Shown in pieces: positions 55,493 to 63,812 of a DNA stretch of 64,000 bases. Source of the DNA: Opitutia bacterium (lineage in GTDB: Bacteria; Verrucomicrobiota; Verrucomicrobiia; Opitutales; Opitutaceae); the NCBI GenBank assembly GCA_016190985.1, contig JACPPI010000005.1:94710-158709 (forward strand). Reading direction: 5' to 3'. A model generated the notes under the pieces. It was not told the origin of the DNA and ran no database searches. It saw only the letters and a list, made by a program, of their open reading frames with translations. The position numbers and the translations under genes were made by a program. Positions within the stretch are counted from its first letter, which is position 1; every line of letters begins with the position of its first letter.

Positions 55493-55843
55493 GCGGACAG
55501 GCAACGGATCGGGCGCCCAAGCGCAACCCGGAAGCCGGGCGGCGCCGGCCCAACAGCCGCGTTGATGGTGGCCTCCGCCGGGGCTTGACCCCCGGCATCC
55601 CCCTGAAAGACATGCCCCTGAAAAACATGCCCGGAGCCGCGCTGCCGCGGGGTTGCGCCGCCGTGGCCGCCGACCGCGGCGAACCGGCGGGCGGTTCCGT
55701 CGTCCGCGGCAAGGGCTTTCCGCCGGGGGCGGCAGATTCAAAGTCGAGACGGCGTTCGCCGGCGCGGCGCGCCTTGACGCGGCCTGCTTCACCAGCCTGA
55801 TTCTCCATTGGCAGCAGCTCAAACAACCCAACCGTAAAACAAC
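55493..55843. other. Spacer before the carbonic anhydrase gene, no gene recognised
   Basis: GC-rich. It contains a tandem CATGCCCCTGAAAAACATGCCC block (two near copies of ACATGCCCCTGAAA at 55610-55632). Such a short tandem could be a binding site. The divergent promoters of the oxygenase and carbonic anhydrase genes should be here. Confidence 0.35.
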
Positions 55844-56518
55844 ATGAAACCCCGCCAGAGTATCCTCGCTTTCACAACCGTGCTTATCCTGTCGCTGGGC
55901 GCGCCCGTCGGCGCGACCGTCCCCCCGGTCGCCGCGGAAGTCAGCCCGGCCGACGCGCTCACCCGCCTCAAGGACGGCAACCGGCGTTTTGTGGCCGAGA
56001 AGCTCCAGCACCCGCACCAGGGCGCCGGGCGCCGCACGGAACTGGCGGCCAGCCAGGCCCCCTACGCCATCGTCCTCGGTTGCGCCGATTCGCGCACCGG
56101 CCCGGAAGTCATCTTCGACCAGGGCATCGGGGATCTCTTCGTCCTCCGCGTCGCCGGCAATGTGCTGAACCCCGAGATCGTCGGCAGCATGGAGTATGCG
56201 GTCGAGCACCTCGGCTCGCGGCTCATTGTCGTGCTCGGCCATGAGCGCTGCGGCGCCGTCAAGGCCGCCAAGGAAACCGTCGCCGCCAACGGCACGGCCC
56301 CCGGCAGCATCCAGTCGCTGGTCCTGGCCATCAAGCCCGCCGTCGATTCCACCGTCGGGCAGGACGCCGAAGCCACCTGCAAGGCCAACGTGCTGCACGT
56401 GGCCGCCGCCCTCCGCGCCTCGGCCCCGATCCTCGCCGGGAAAATCGCCTCCGGCGCGGTGAAGGTCGTCGGCGGCCGCTACGACCTCGACACCGGGGCC
56501 GTCGAGTTCTTCGACTAG
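55844..56518 (+). CDS. Beta-class carbonic anhydrase, exported
   Basis: 224 residues with a signal peptide (LAFTTVLILSLGAPVGA). Zinc ligands Cys in LGCADSRTGPE (with the Asp-Arg pair), His and Cys in GHERCGAVKA. Catalytic fold complete and ends GGRYDLDTGAVEFF. Exported location suggests CO2/bicarbonate conversion in the periplasm. Confidence 0.92.
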   Translation: MKPRQSILAFTTVLILSLGAPVGATVPPVAAEVSPADALTRLKDGNRRFVAEKLQHPHQGAGRRTELAASQAPYAIVLGCADSRTGPEVIFDQGIGDLFVLRVAGNVLNPEIVGSMEYAVEHLGSRLIVVLGHERCGAVKAAKETVAANGTAPGSIQSLVLAIKPAVDSTVGQDAEATCKANVLHVAAALRASAPILAGKIASGAVKVVGGRYDLDTGAVEFFD

Positions 56519-56665
56519 GGGCATCTGGCAAAACAAGCCAGGCGCCTGCATGGTCAGGTGCTCCAAGCGCCTCCCCTAGCCGCCGGGTTCCCCGCCACCG
56601 GCGGTTTGCTTTTGGCCGGAAAAAAAGCGATGGCGCCGGAAGCGCCGGGCGTATATCCCTGCGGC

Positions 56666-57217
56666 ATGAAACAATTCCGTCTCCTCGGCCTCGGCCTCGC
56701 CCTCGTCGGCGCCGCGCCCGCGGCGGACAAATTCTGGCAGCAGCTTACGGCGGAAGAGCGGGCCCGGGCCGGGCTCGACCAATTGACGCCCGGGCAACAG
56801 GCCGCCCTCGACGAGCTGGCCGGGCGTTTTGCCAGGGAGGGTGCGCGCCATCAGGTGGCGGCCGCTCAGGCCCAAGCCAAGGCGGAGGCGATCGCCGCCG
56901 TCCAGCAGGCGCGCGAGCAGGCCCGCGCGGATGCCAAGTCCGAGGCCCGCAGGCAGAAGGTCGAGAACGCGGGGCTCGCCGCGCGCGATGACGACGAGAC
57001 CATCCGCACGCGCATCAGCGGGGATTTCCGCGGCTGGACCGGCCACACCGCCTTCCCCTTGGAAAACGGCCAGGTCTGGCAGCAGACCGACAAGGAGAGT
57101 CGCTTCTTTCCCAAGATGGTCAACCCGGAGGTCGAGCTGGTCCCTTCAAAATGGGGCGGTTGGAAGCTGACGGTCGTGAAGGAAGGCCTCTGGGTGAAGG
57201 TGAAGCGCATCAAGTGA
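56666..57217 (+). CDS. Exported protein of unknown function
   Basis: 183 residues. Signal peptide (RLLGLGLALVGAAPAA), a helical coiled segment (about 45-105; EGARHQVAAAQAQAKAEAIA), then a C-terminal part (TRISGDFRGWTGHTAFPLEN, GQVWQQTDKES) that looks like a small beta domain. No family is recognised. ATG 56666. Confidence 0.7.
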   Translation: MKQFRLLGLGLALVGAAPAADKFWQQLTAEERARAGLDQLTPGQQAALDELAGRFAREGARHQVAAAQAQAKAEAIAAVQQAREQARADAKSEARRQKVENAGLAARDDDETIRTRISGDFRGWTGHTAFPLENGQVWQQTDKESRFFPKMVNPEVELVPSKWGGWKLTVVKEGLWVKVKRIK

Positions 57218-57242
57218 GCCGCGCCATCATGCGGCCCCTCCC

Positions 57243-58676
57243 TCACGGCGCGCGCCGGCGCAGCGCCCCGGAGAAGGCCAGGGCCGGACCCCACCAGCCG
57301 CGCCGCCGCAACGCCTCCGCCCAGCGCGCCGGCCGCAGCAGGGAGACCAGCGCGACCAGCACGCAGCCGACCGCGAAAAAGCGCAGCACCAGCCACGCCA
57401 CCCCTTCCCACGGCCGGCCGCTGCCCAGCAGGATGGCCGCGACGATCAGCAGCGGCAGCCAGAATTGCCACCGGCCAAACTCCCGCAGGCGCTGCGCCCA
57501 TCCCGGGTGTTCCGCCACGGGCCCGGGGCGGGAGATGCCATCGCCGGATTCCCGCTCGATGAGGCCCTGCAGCCCGGCCGGGGGCCGGCGCAGACACCAC
57601 GCCGTCAGCGCCGCGCCGCCGGCCGCCAGCGCATGCAGCGCCGCCCACGCGCCCAGCAGCGAGGGCAGGCCCGGCGCGGCGAGGTGCCAGCGGTGGGCGA
57701 GCCAGAGCACCAGGGCGTCGTAGGCGCGCACGAGGTCGGTCCCCATCAGCAGGTATTGCAGGACGAAGCCCTGCAGCGCCGCCCACGCGCCCACGAGCGC
57801 TCCGCCCAGGCCGATGGAGAAAAGATTCCAGCCCAGGGCCTGCACCGCCCCGCCGAAGAGAAGGCCTTGGACGATGATGGCGATCATGGGCCGCACGCGG
57901 TCGCCCGCCGGCGACAGCGCCTTCAGGCCGCCGGAGATGAACGGCACCCAGACGACGCGGCCCGGCTGGCTGAGCCCGGTGCCGGCGAACACCATCATCG
58001 CCGCCTGCAGCGAGGACAGGACCAGCCCGCGCAGCGGGATCTTGGTGGCGTGCAAGGCCGCCCCGACCGTCATCTCCAGCCCGCCGGCCCCCCCGCCGAA
58101 CAAGCCGATGCGCGTCCACTCGCCGTAGTCCCGGCACGCCAGCTCCAAGCGGGCCCGGGCGTCGGGCGCCTCGGCCGGGATGCGCAGGTCGAACTTCCGG
58201 CCGATGAGCCGTTCCACGGTTTCCCGCAGATCGTCGCGCACGCTGATGACGACAATGCGCGGGGCGGACTCCATGAGCAGGGGCCAGACCGGCATCAGGC
58301 CCAGGCCGCGCGCCTCGAACTTGCCGAATTCATCCAGCACGAGCAGCGGCGGGGGCGGCAGGCTGCGCAGCCGCTCCGCCCAGGCCTGCACTTTTTTCAC
58401 CGCGCCCGGCTCGAAAAGATACGGCGGGTCGAGCTTCTCGTCCCGCGTCGCCCACGGGTGCTCGCTGTCCGACCCCAGGATGCGCAGCCAGTAGTCGCTG
58501 GCGCCCGCTCGGGGTGCGGCACGGTGGCCCGCGATGGACAGCACGCCCTCCACCCGCTGGCCGGCGGCGATCTGGGCGGCGGCCAGTTCCGCCAGCAGCC
58601 GGGTCTTGCTGGAGCCGAGGCCGCCGGTGACGGCGATCAACAGGCTGGGAGCGGGCAGGGCGGCGGGTGCGGGCAT
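57243..58676 (-). CDS. THEP1-like NTPase fused to a polytopic membrane domain
   Basis: 477 residues. N-terminal 1-180: Walker A-like GGLGSSKTRLL (Ser in place of the usual Gly), Walker B LLVLDEFGKFE and VVISVRDDL match the THEP1/NTPase_1 family. From about 200 the protein is membrane: FISGGLKALSPAGDRVRPMI, GFVLQYLLMGTDLVRAYDAL and seven or so helices. The membrane part is reminiscent of transporter S-components such as BioY-like proteins, but this is a guess. The NTPase may power or gate the membrane domain. ATG 58676. Confidence 0.65.
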   Translation of the reverse strand: MPAPAALPAPSLLIAVTGGLGSSKTRLLAELAAAQIAAGQRVEGVLSIAGHRAAPRAGASDYWLRILGSDSEHPWATRDEKLDPPYLFEPGAVKKVQAWAERLRSLPPPPLLVLDEFGKFEARGLGLMPVWPLLMESAPRIVVISVRDDLRETVERLIGRKFDLRIPAEAPDARARLELACRDYGEWTRIGLFGGGAGGLEMTVGAALHATKIPLRGLVLSSLQAAMMVFAGTGLSQPGRVVWVPFISGGLKALSPAGDRVRPMIAIIVQGLLFGGAVQALGWNLFSIGLGGALVGAWAALQGFVLQYLLMGTDLVRAYDALVLWLAHRWHLAAPGLPSLLGAWAALHALAAGGAALTAWCLRRPPAGLQGLIERESGDGISRPGPVAEHPGWAQRLREFGRWQFWLPLLIVAAILLGSGRPWEGVAWLVLRFFAVGCVLVALVSLLRPARWAEALRRRGWWGPALAFSGALRRRAP

Positions 58677-58757
58677 GATGTGGCGACAGCTTGAACAATA
58701 GTGATCGCGCGGCGCTTGCAAGCGCGCGTCATCCGTTTGGGCCGTCTGGCCGGGTGC

Positions 58758-59963
58758 TCAATTCAGCTCCACCAGCAGCGTGCGGAGCTGCGATGGCTCG
58801 CCGTCCACCGTGCCCGTGAGGAGCAGTTGCCGGCCGCCGCGCAGGACCATCCGGGGGAAGCCGCTCATCCGCGAGGTGCTGCTGGGCGCGACCAGTTGCG
58901 GCTCGGACAACCGGCCCGCGAGGGAAAGCGTGCGGAGGTAGATGCCGCCCTGCCTGCCGGTGTCCTTCCCGGTCATCTCGAGCCAGCTCATCACGAGCGT
59001 GCCGTCGGCCAGCATCACGCTGTCCACGCGGCCCTGCGGGCGGCCGAGGTCCACGCGCACGAGCGGGCCGAACGAGTCGCCGGCGTTGTCCGACACACGG
59101 GCCAGCACCCGCGCCTGGTTGTCCGCCGCGGTGAACCACACCGCGCCGATCCGGTCGCCACATTCGGCCAGTTGCGGGCCGTTGACCGGGCAGCCGGCGA
59201 TCCTCCAGCCGTCGGCGTGCAGGGCCGTCGGGGCGCGCCAATTTTTGCCATCGAAACGGGCGACCCGCATGTCGCGCACCTCGTCGTTCGTGCGGCCGCG
59301 GTAGGCGAGCAGCGCGCCGCCGTCGGTCGTGGGCACGAAGGACAACTGGCAGCAGTCGCACACGGAGCCGTCCACCAGCACGTCCGGTCCCGGTGCGCCG
59401 AGCATGCGCGCGTAAAGCTGTTGGCGGCCGCTGCCGGCCGCATGGGCCCGGCCGTCGAGCCAGGCGGCCAGCAGGCGGCCGTCGCGCAAGGGCTGGAGCG
59501 CGACGAATTCGACGGAGCCGGACGCGCCCGTGACCGGCTGCGGGGCGGACCAGTGTTCGCCGCCGTCGGTCGAGACACTGTGCAGGGCGCGGTAGGTCGC
59601 CCCCTGGCGGCCGGGGCCGCCGCCGGGATTGTTGACGAACCAGACGGCCGTCAGCCGGTCCGCCTGCACGGCGAGCACGGGGAAATCGGCCCAGTTGACA
59701 AAGAAGTCGGCGCCCTGCGCGATGAGGCGCGCGTCGCCCCAGCGCTGGCGGGCGGCATCGTAGCGGCTGAACTTCAGCGCCCAGTTCGCGTTGTCCGCCG
59801 GCTCAAGCCACGAGAGATAGGCGGCGCCGTCGGGGCCCGGCGCGAGGGACGAGCCCATCGCGCCGGGCGCGGAGGGCGCCGGGATGGAAGCGGGTGCGGT
59901 TGTTTCGGCCGCAGCGGCCTGGGACAGCATTCCGGCGGCGAAGAGGATGGGGAAAAGGCGCAT
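58758..59963 (-). CDS. Exported beta-propeller (sialidase/BNR-like) protein with CDCC motif
   Basis: 401 residues. Signal peptide (LFPILFAAGMLSQAAA). BNR/Asp-box-like elements (HSVSTDGGEHWSAPQ, VSDNAGDSFGPLV) indicate a six-bladed propeller. The run DGSVCDCCQLSF puts three Cys together, typical of a subgroup of such proteins and suited to metal or haem. Glycosidase catalytic residues are not evident. Start overlaps the stop of the TIR gene by one base, so it is translationally coupled to it. Confidence 0.75.
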   Translation of the reverse strand: MRLFPILFAAGMLSQAAAAETTAPASIPAPSAPGAMGSSLAPGPDGAAYLSWLEPADNANWALKFSRYDAARQRWGDARLIAQGADFFVNWADFPVLAVQADRLTAVWFVNNPGGGPGRQGATYRALHSVSTDGGEHWSAPQPVTGASGSVEFVALQPLRDGRLLAAWLDGRAHAAGSGRQQLYARMLGAPGPDVLVDGSVCDCCQLSFVPTTDGGALLAYRGRTNDEVRDMRVARFDGKNWRAPTALHADGWRIAGCPVNGPQLAECGDRIGAVWFTAADNQARVLARVSDNAGDSFGPLVRVDLGRPQGRVDSVMLADGTLVMSWLEMTGKDTGRQGGIYLRTLSLAGRLSEPQLVAPSSTSRMSGFPRMVLRGGRQLLLTGTVDGEPSQLRTLLVELN

Positions 59964-61228
59964 CAGGGTTCCTTGGGGATGGATGCGATCCGCTGCTTGG
60001 CCTCGAGGGTCAGCCGCTGGGCCGCAGTCGCGGCGTCAACCGTGGCGCGGTCGTAGTTTTCCGTCCAGATGAATTGACGCCGCTCCACATCATAGAGCCG
60101 GGCGGCAAGAACCGGCGGCTGGCCGGCGGCGGCGCGGGCAAAGCCGGTCAGCACGAACCGGCTCTTGAGGCGGAGGCCGCGTTCGAGGCAGTCGCTGTCG
60201 GTCGCCTCCGCCGGGAGCGGAATCGGGCTGAGCCCGGTGCTTTTCCCCGGCAGGAGGAGTTGGGTGATTTCGCCAAACACCTCGCCGGCGTATTCGTTGG
60301 CCGCCTCGCCTGCGCCGCTGAACGCGACGAGGGCCAGCGGCCGGCCGGCCTGCGCGGCCTCGGTGGCCGCGCCCACGATGGAGGCGATGGTCGTGGCCAG
60401 CTCATTGTCCTTTGGCACGCCGGATTTGCCGGCGGCCCCGAGGGCCTTGGAAACCCCGAGCAGTTCATCGGCCTGCTTGGCCCGTTTTGGGTCGGCGTTG
60501 GTGTTGCTGCTGCGGAAGACCCAGGAGATCAGGTTGAAGATGATGACCATCGCGGCGATGACGCGGGCAAAGCGCGGCAGGTGGCCCCACAGCGCATGGA
60601 CCAGGTGGCCGAACCAGAGCACGAGGTCGTAGATGAACCGCGCCCGGTGGCCCGGCTCGGGGAACGCGGGAAACTTGGGGAAGGGCGGCGGCTCGGCGGT
60701 GCGCCAGGATTTGCGGGCTTTGCCGGCCGTGGGCGGGGCCAGCGGCGTGACGGGCGCGGCGTGGGTGTCGCCCGTGGCGAGTTTTTGCGCCAGCTCCTTC
60801 AGGGCCGGGGTCTCCTTGCCGCCGGGCGCGCGCAGCCACTGGACGGTGAAGAATTTTTCCGGCACGCGGGCGCCGGCGTCGCGGGTGTCGTCGATCACGA
60901 CCGGGACCAGGAACATCACGTCGTCGGCGAGATCCAAAGTGCGCTCCACGGCGAGGCGCCACTCGCGGCGGAAGTAGCCCTCGCGCCGGACCTCGGTCGT
61001 GGCCGAGATCAGCGGCATGAAATAGGTGCAGGTGCGGATCTGGTTGCGGATCTTCGCGTCCCAGGCCTCGCCGCCCGCGAGTTCCTCCTCGTCGAGCCAG
61101 ACCTCGAGCCCCGCCGCCGCCAGGGTGTCGCGCAGGGCCCGCGCCGGCGCCCGGTCCTCGGAGGCATAGCTCAAAAAAACCGACGGGCGCGGCAACGGTG
61201 GCGGGGCGGCCTGGGCATCAGCGGACAT
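59963..61228 (-). CDS. TIR - membrane helix - TolB/FlgO-like protein
   Basis: 421 residues. TIR_2 domain about 14-130 (VFLSYASEDRAPARALRDTL, EVWLDEEELAGGEAWD, YFRREWRLAVER with likely catalytic Glu). A proline-rich linker, one hydrophobic helix at about 235-250 (VIAAMVIIFNLISWVF), and a C-terminal domain whose order follows the TolB/FlgO-like domain of the TIR-TPR protein (PLALVAFSG, SRFVLTGFARAAAG, RLYDVERRQFIWTENYDRAT). The same layout occurs at 1037-4327 without the TPRs. In an operon with WD40 and BNR-like genes. ATG 61228. Confidence 0.85.
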   Translation of the reverse strand: MSADAQAAPPPLPRPSVFLSYASEDRAPARALRDTLAAAGLEVWLDEEELAGGEAWDAKIRNQIRTCTYFMPLISATTEVRREGYFRREWRLAVERTLDLADDVMFLVPVVIDDTRDAGARVPEKFFTVQWLRAPGGKETPALKELAQKLATGDTHAAPVTPLAPPTAGKARKSWRTAEPPPFPKFPAFPEPGHRARFIYDLVLWFGHLVHALWGHLPRFARVIAAMVIIFNLISWVFRSSNTNADPKRAKQADELLGVSKALGAAGKSGVPKDNELATTIASIVGAATEAAQAGRPLALVAFSGAGEAANEYAGEVFGEITQLLLPGKSTGLSPIPLPAEATDSDCLERGLRLKSRFVLTGFARAAAGQPPVLAARLYDVERRQFIWTENYDRATVDAATAAQRLTLEAKQRIASIPKEP

Positions 61229-61285
61229 CGTGCCGGGGAAAATCGCCCCCCGCCGCAGACCGGTCAAGCCGGGACCCAGCCCGGC

Positions 61286-61312
61286 CGTTGGTAGTTTAAT
61301 AGACTACCAACG
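61286..61312. terminator. Palindrome after the WD40 gene
   Basis: 27 bases, arms CGTTGGTAGT / ACTACCAACG with centre TTAATAG. It lies 4 bases beyond the WD40 stop (61316) and 58 bases before the TIR start, where it could limit read-through to the TIR gene. Confidence 0.6.
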
Positions 61313-61315
61313 AGC

Positions 61316-62476
61316 CTAGGCCGTCTTGAAGACGTAGACCGCGCCTTTCTCGGTGCCGACGGCGAGGAGAGTGTCGTCGGCGTTCCAGGCGAACTTGGTC
61401 GCGGCGGAGGGCATCTTCACCTCGGCGACCAGCGGGTTCTTGCGCGTCGGAGCCCAGAGGGTGAAGGCGCCGCTCGCGTCGCCGGTGGCGAGTAGGCTGT
61501 GCTGGTTTTGAAACGCCAGCGCCGTGGTGCGGGCGGTCTGAGGCAGTTGCAAAGGCTCGCGACCCTCCGGCCCGGCCCCGGCGCAATCCCACACGCACAC
61601 GTCGCGGCCGCCGCCGGTGGCCAGCCACCTGGAGTCGGGGCTGAAGGAGAGTTCCTTGAGTCGTGTCTCGTAGCCGCTCATGTGCAGCTCAAGATCCTCG
61701 GCGGGCGCCCAGAGGTGGACGGCGTTGTCGTGGCAGCCCGCCACGAGCCAGCGGCCGTCGGGCGACCAGGTCAGCGCATAGATGGCGTTGCCGTAGGGAA
61801 ATTCCTTCTGCGCCGTGAAAGTGGCCGCGTCCCAGATAACCACGTGGCCGAAGCACGCGGTGGCGAGGCGGGGTTGAGGGTTGAGAGTTGAGGGTTGAGA
61901 GAAAGCCAAGGCGGAGATCGTCTTCGGCGCGTCGGGAAAGGGGTGGGCGAGCGAGCCGTCCGGTTTGAGCGCGACGAGTTTCTTGCCCGCGGCGGCAAAG
62001 AGGTAGGGCGGATTATCCTTAATCCGCCGCTCCGCGTTTGTGGCGGAAGACGGCGCGTCAGGGATAACGCGCCCTACCTGCCAGGCCAGGTGCTCGACCC
62101 ACGCGGTGCCAAGCTTCGCCTCGGCGGTTTGCTGCCCGGTCGCCGCGTCCCAGAAGCGCACGCAGCCGTCCTGGCCGCCCGTGGCCAGAATATCTGTCCT
62201 CGGTCCTTCGTCCTCTGTCTTCTGAAGCGCCGCCGACCACGCCAGGCAATTCGCCCCGTCGGCATGGCCGGGCAACGCGTGTTTCACCGCGCCGGTGGCG
62301 GCGTCGTGGAGCGTGATACCGCCGGCGGCCGAGGCGGCGGCGAGGAGCGAGCCATCACACCGGTGCTGGCTGCTGCCAGCCCGGTGTTGGTCCTGGCCGT
62401 CGCCAGGCAAGGGCGACCAGGCGAGGTCGATGGCGTAGTCGTCGAGGGTCGCGGCCCAGTGCTTGGCGAATTGCAT
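61316..62476 (-). CDS. WD40 repeat protein
   Basis: 386 residues, cytoplasmic (no signal). WD repeats end in VRFWDAATGQ, HVVIWDAAT, AVHLWAPAED, DVCVWDCAG and AFTLWAPTRK, giving one seven-bladed propeller. Dispersed repeats are translated at residues about 22-38 (PLPGDGQDQHRAGSSQHR; 62363-62410), about 84-90 (62194-62226) and about 130-150 (IPDAPSSATNAERRIKDNPP; 62018-62085). They fall between blades. Upstream of a TIR gene; WD40 proteins often scaffold such systems. ATG 62476. Confidence 0.85.
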   Translation of the reverse strand: MQFAKHWAATLDDYAIDLAWSPLPGDGQDQHRAGSSQHRCDGSLLAAASAAGGITLHDAATGAVKHALPGHADGANCLAWSAALQKTEDEGPRTDILATGGQDGCVRFWDAATGQQTAEAKLGTAWVEHLAWQVGRVIPDAPSSATNAERRIKDNPPYLFAAAGKKLVALKPDGSLAHPFPDAPKTISALAFSQPSTLNPQPRLATACFGHVVIWDAATFTAQKEFPYGNAIYALTWSPDGRWLVAGCHDNAVHLWAPAEDLELHMSGYETRLKELSFSPDSRWLATGGGRDVCVWDCAGAGPEGREPLQLPQTARTTALAFQNQHSLLATGDASGAFTLWAPTRKNPLVAEVKMPSAATKFAWNADDTLLAVGTEKGAVYVFKTA

Positions 62477-63812
62477 GTGAGGGCAGAGGGTAGCGGTCGC
62501 GGCTGGCGAGTGGAGCAGAAAAAAGCCCGGCGGTCAGGCCGGGCCGGGGCGCGAGCCAGCGCGCTGACCTACGCGGCGAGGTGGCGGCGGACATGGCGGC
62601 GCAGGTCGAGGGTTCCGGGATGGCGGAGACACCGAGCACGCCGGTGGTGTAGAGCGCGGACGTGTCCCACTCCAGGCCGGCGGTGAGCGCGGGGAGGTTG
62701 AGCGTGGCGAAGGCGCCCGACACGCCGCCCCAGTTGAAGAGGTCAAAGCTCTCTCCGCCGCCGACGTTGAAGCCGTTATAAAAGGAGATTTCCAGCGTGC
62801 CGCCGAAGGTCGCGACGCCGGTGATGTCGAGGGCGTCGTAGCCCGTGCCGCGGGCGAGGCCGGCGATTTCCAGGACGAGCGTGCCGGTGGAGCCCTGGTT
62901 GAAGGAGGAGAGGGTGGCGAGGGTGGGGCTGTTGCCTGGGGCGTAGGTGCCGTTGTTCTGGAGGGCTCCGCTGAAGAGGCCGGCGCCGGTGAGCGTGGCG
63001 CCGCTGGCGAGGGTGACGGCGCCGGTGCCGAAGGCGGAACCGGTGGAGTTGCTGATGCGCGTGGTGCCCTCGGCGAGGAGCGTGCCGCCGGTGTAGGTGC
63101 TGGCCCCGGCGAGCACGAGTTCGCCGGCGCCGTATCGGTTGAGGCTGCGCGGGCCGCCGCTCTCGCCGATGCTGCCGGAAATCGTGGTGAGGGCGGTGTT
63201 GGCGACGGTGAGGTCGCGGTTGCGGGTGAGCGTGAGCGGGCCGGCGAAAGTGAGGGCGGTCGAGCCGGAGACCGTGGTGTCGGCGTTGAGCGAGACGGCG
63301 TTGGCGAGGGTGCGGGGACCGCCGGTGGCCTGGAGCGTGCCGCCGTCGAACTGGAGGGTGCCGGTGCCGAGGGCGGTGTCGTCGCCGAGCGCGAGGGTGC
63401 CGGCGGCGAGGCGGGTGTCGCCGCTGAGAGTGCCGACGGCGGCGAGGGTGAGGGTGCCGGAACCAAGTTTGGTCAAGGCGCCCATGCCGGTGAGGCCGCC
63501 GGTCTGCGTGACGTTGAAGCCTTGGGTGTCGAGCGTGCCGCCGTTGGCGCCGACGGCGAGGGCGCGGAGATCGGCGATGGCGGCGTTGGTGCGGAGGGTG
63601 CCGCCGTCGAGGGTGAGCGTGGAGAGGGCGTTGCCGAGGCGGGCGTCGGTGTCGATGGCGACGGCCCCGCCGGTGATGTTGAACGGGGCGTTGAAGGTGT
63701 TGTTACCCGTGAGGGTCCAGGTGCCGGCGCCGGCTTTGGTGATCGAGGCGGCCTCGCCGAAGATGCTGCCGGAGAAGGTGGCGTCGCGGTTGTTCGCGCC
63801 GACGGAGAGACT
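62355..63812 (-). pseudogene. Autotransporter-repeat surface protein, 5' end lost and PEP-CTERM decayed
   Basis: The frame encodes autotransporter-associated beta-strand repeats (ITKAGAGTWTLTGNNTF, YTGGTLLAEGTTRISNSTGS, ALTKLGSGTLTLA), rich in Gly, Thr and Leu, and then IPEPSTCAA, a PEP-CTERM motif. In this frame no hydrophobic helix follows. The other frame gives RRHVRRHLAA and stop at once after the motif, as if the helix was deleted. The 5' end stops at CTAG 63811-63814, where an IS5-family element begins; the missing start would be beyond the window. It overlaps the WD40 start by 120 bases, in itself a sign of decay. Confidence 0.75.
62363..62410. repeat. 'TGCTGGCTGCTGCCAGCC' repeat, coding copy
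   Basis: 48 bases, nearly identical to 43728-43775 (intergenic). Both inner hairpins are kept. It is in frame in the WD40 gene. Confidence 0.8.
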
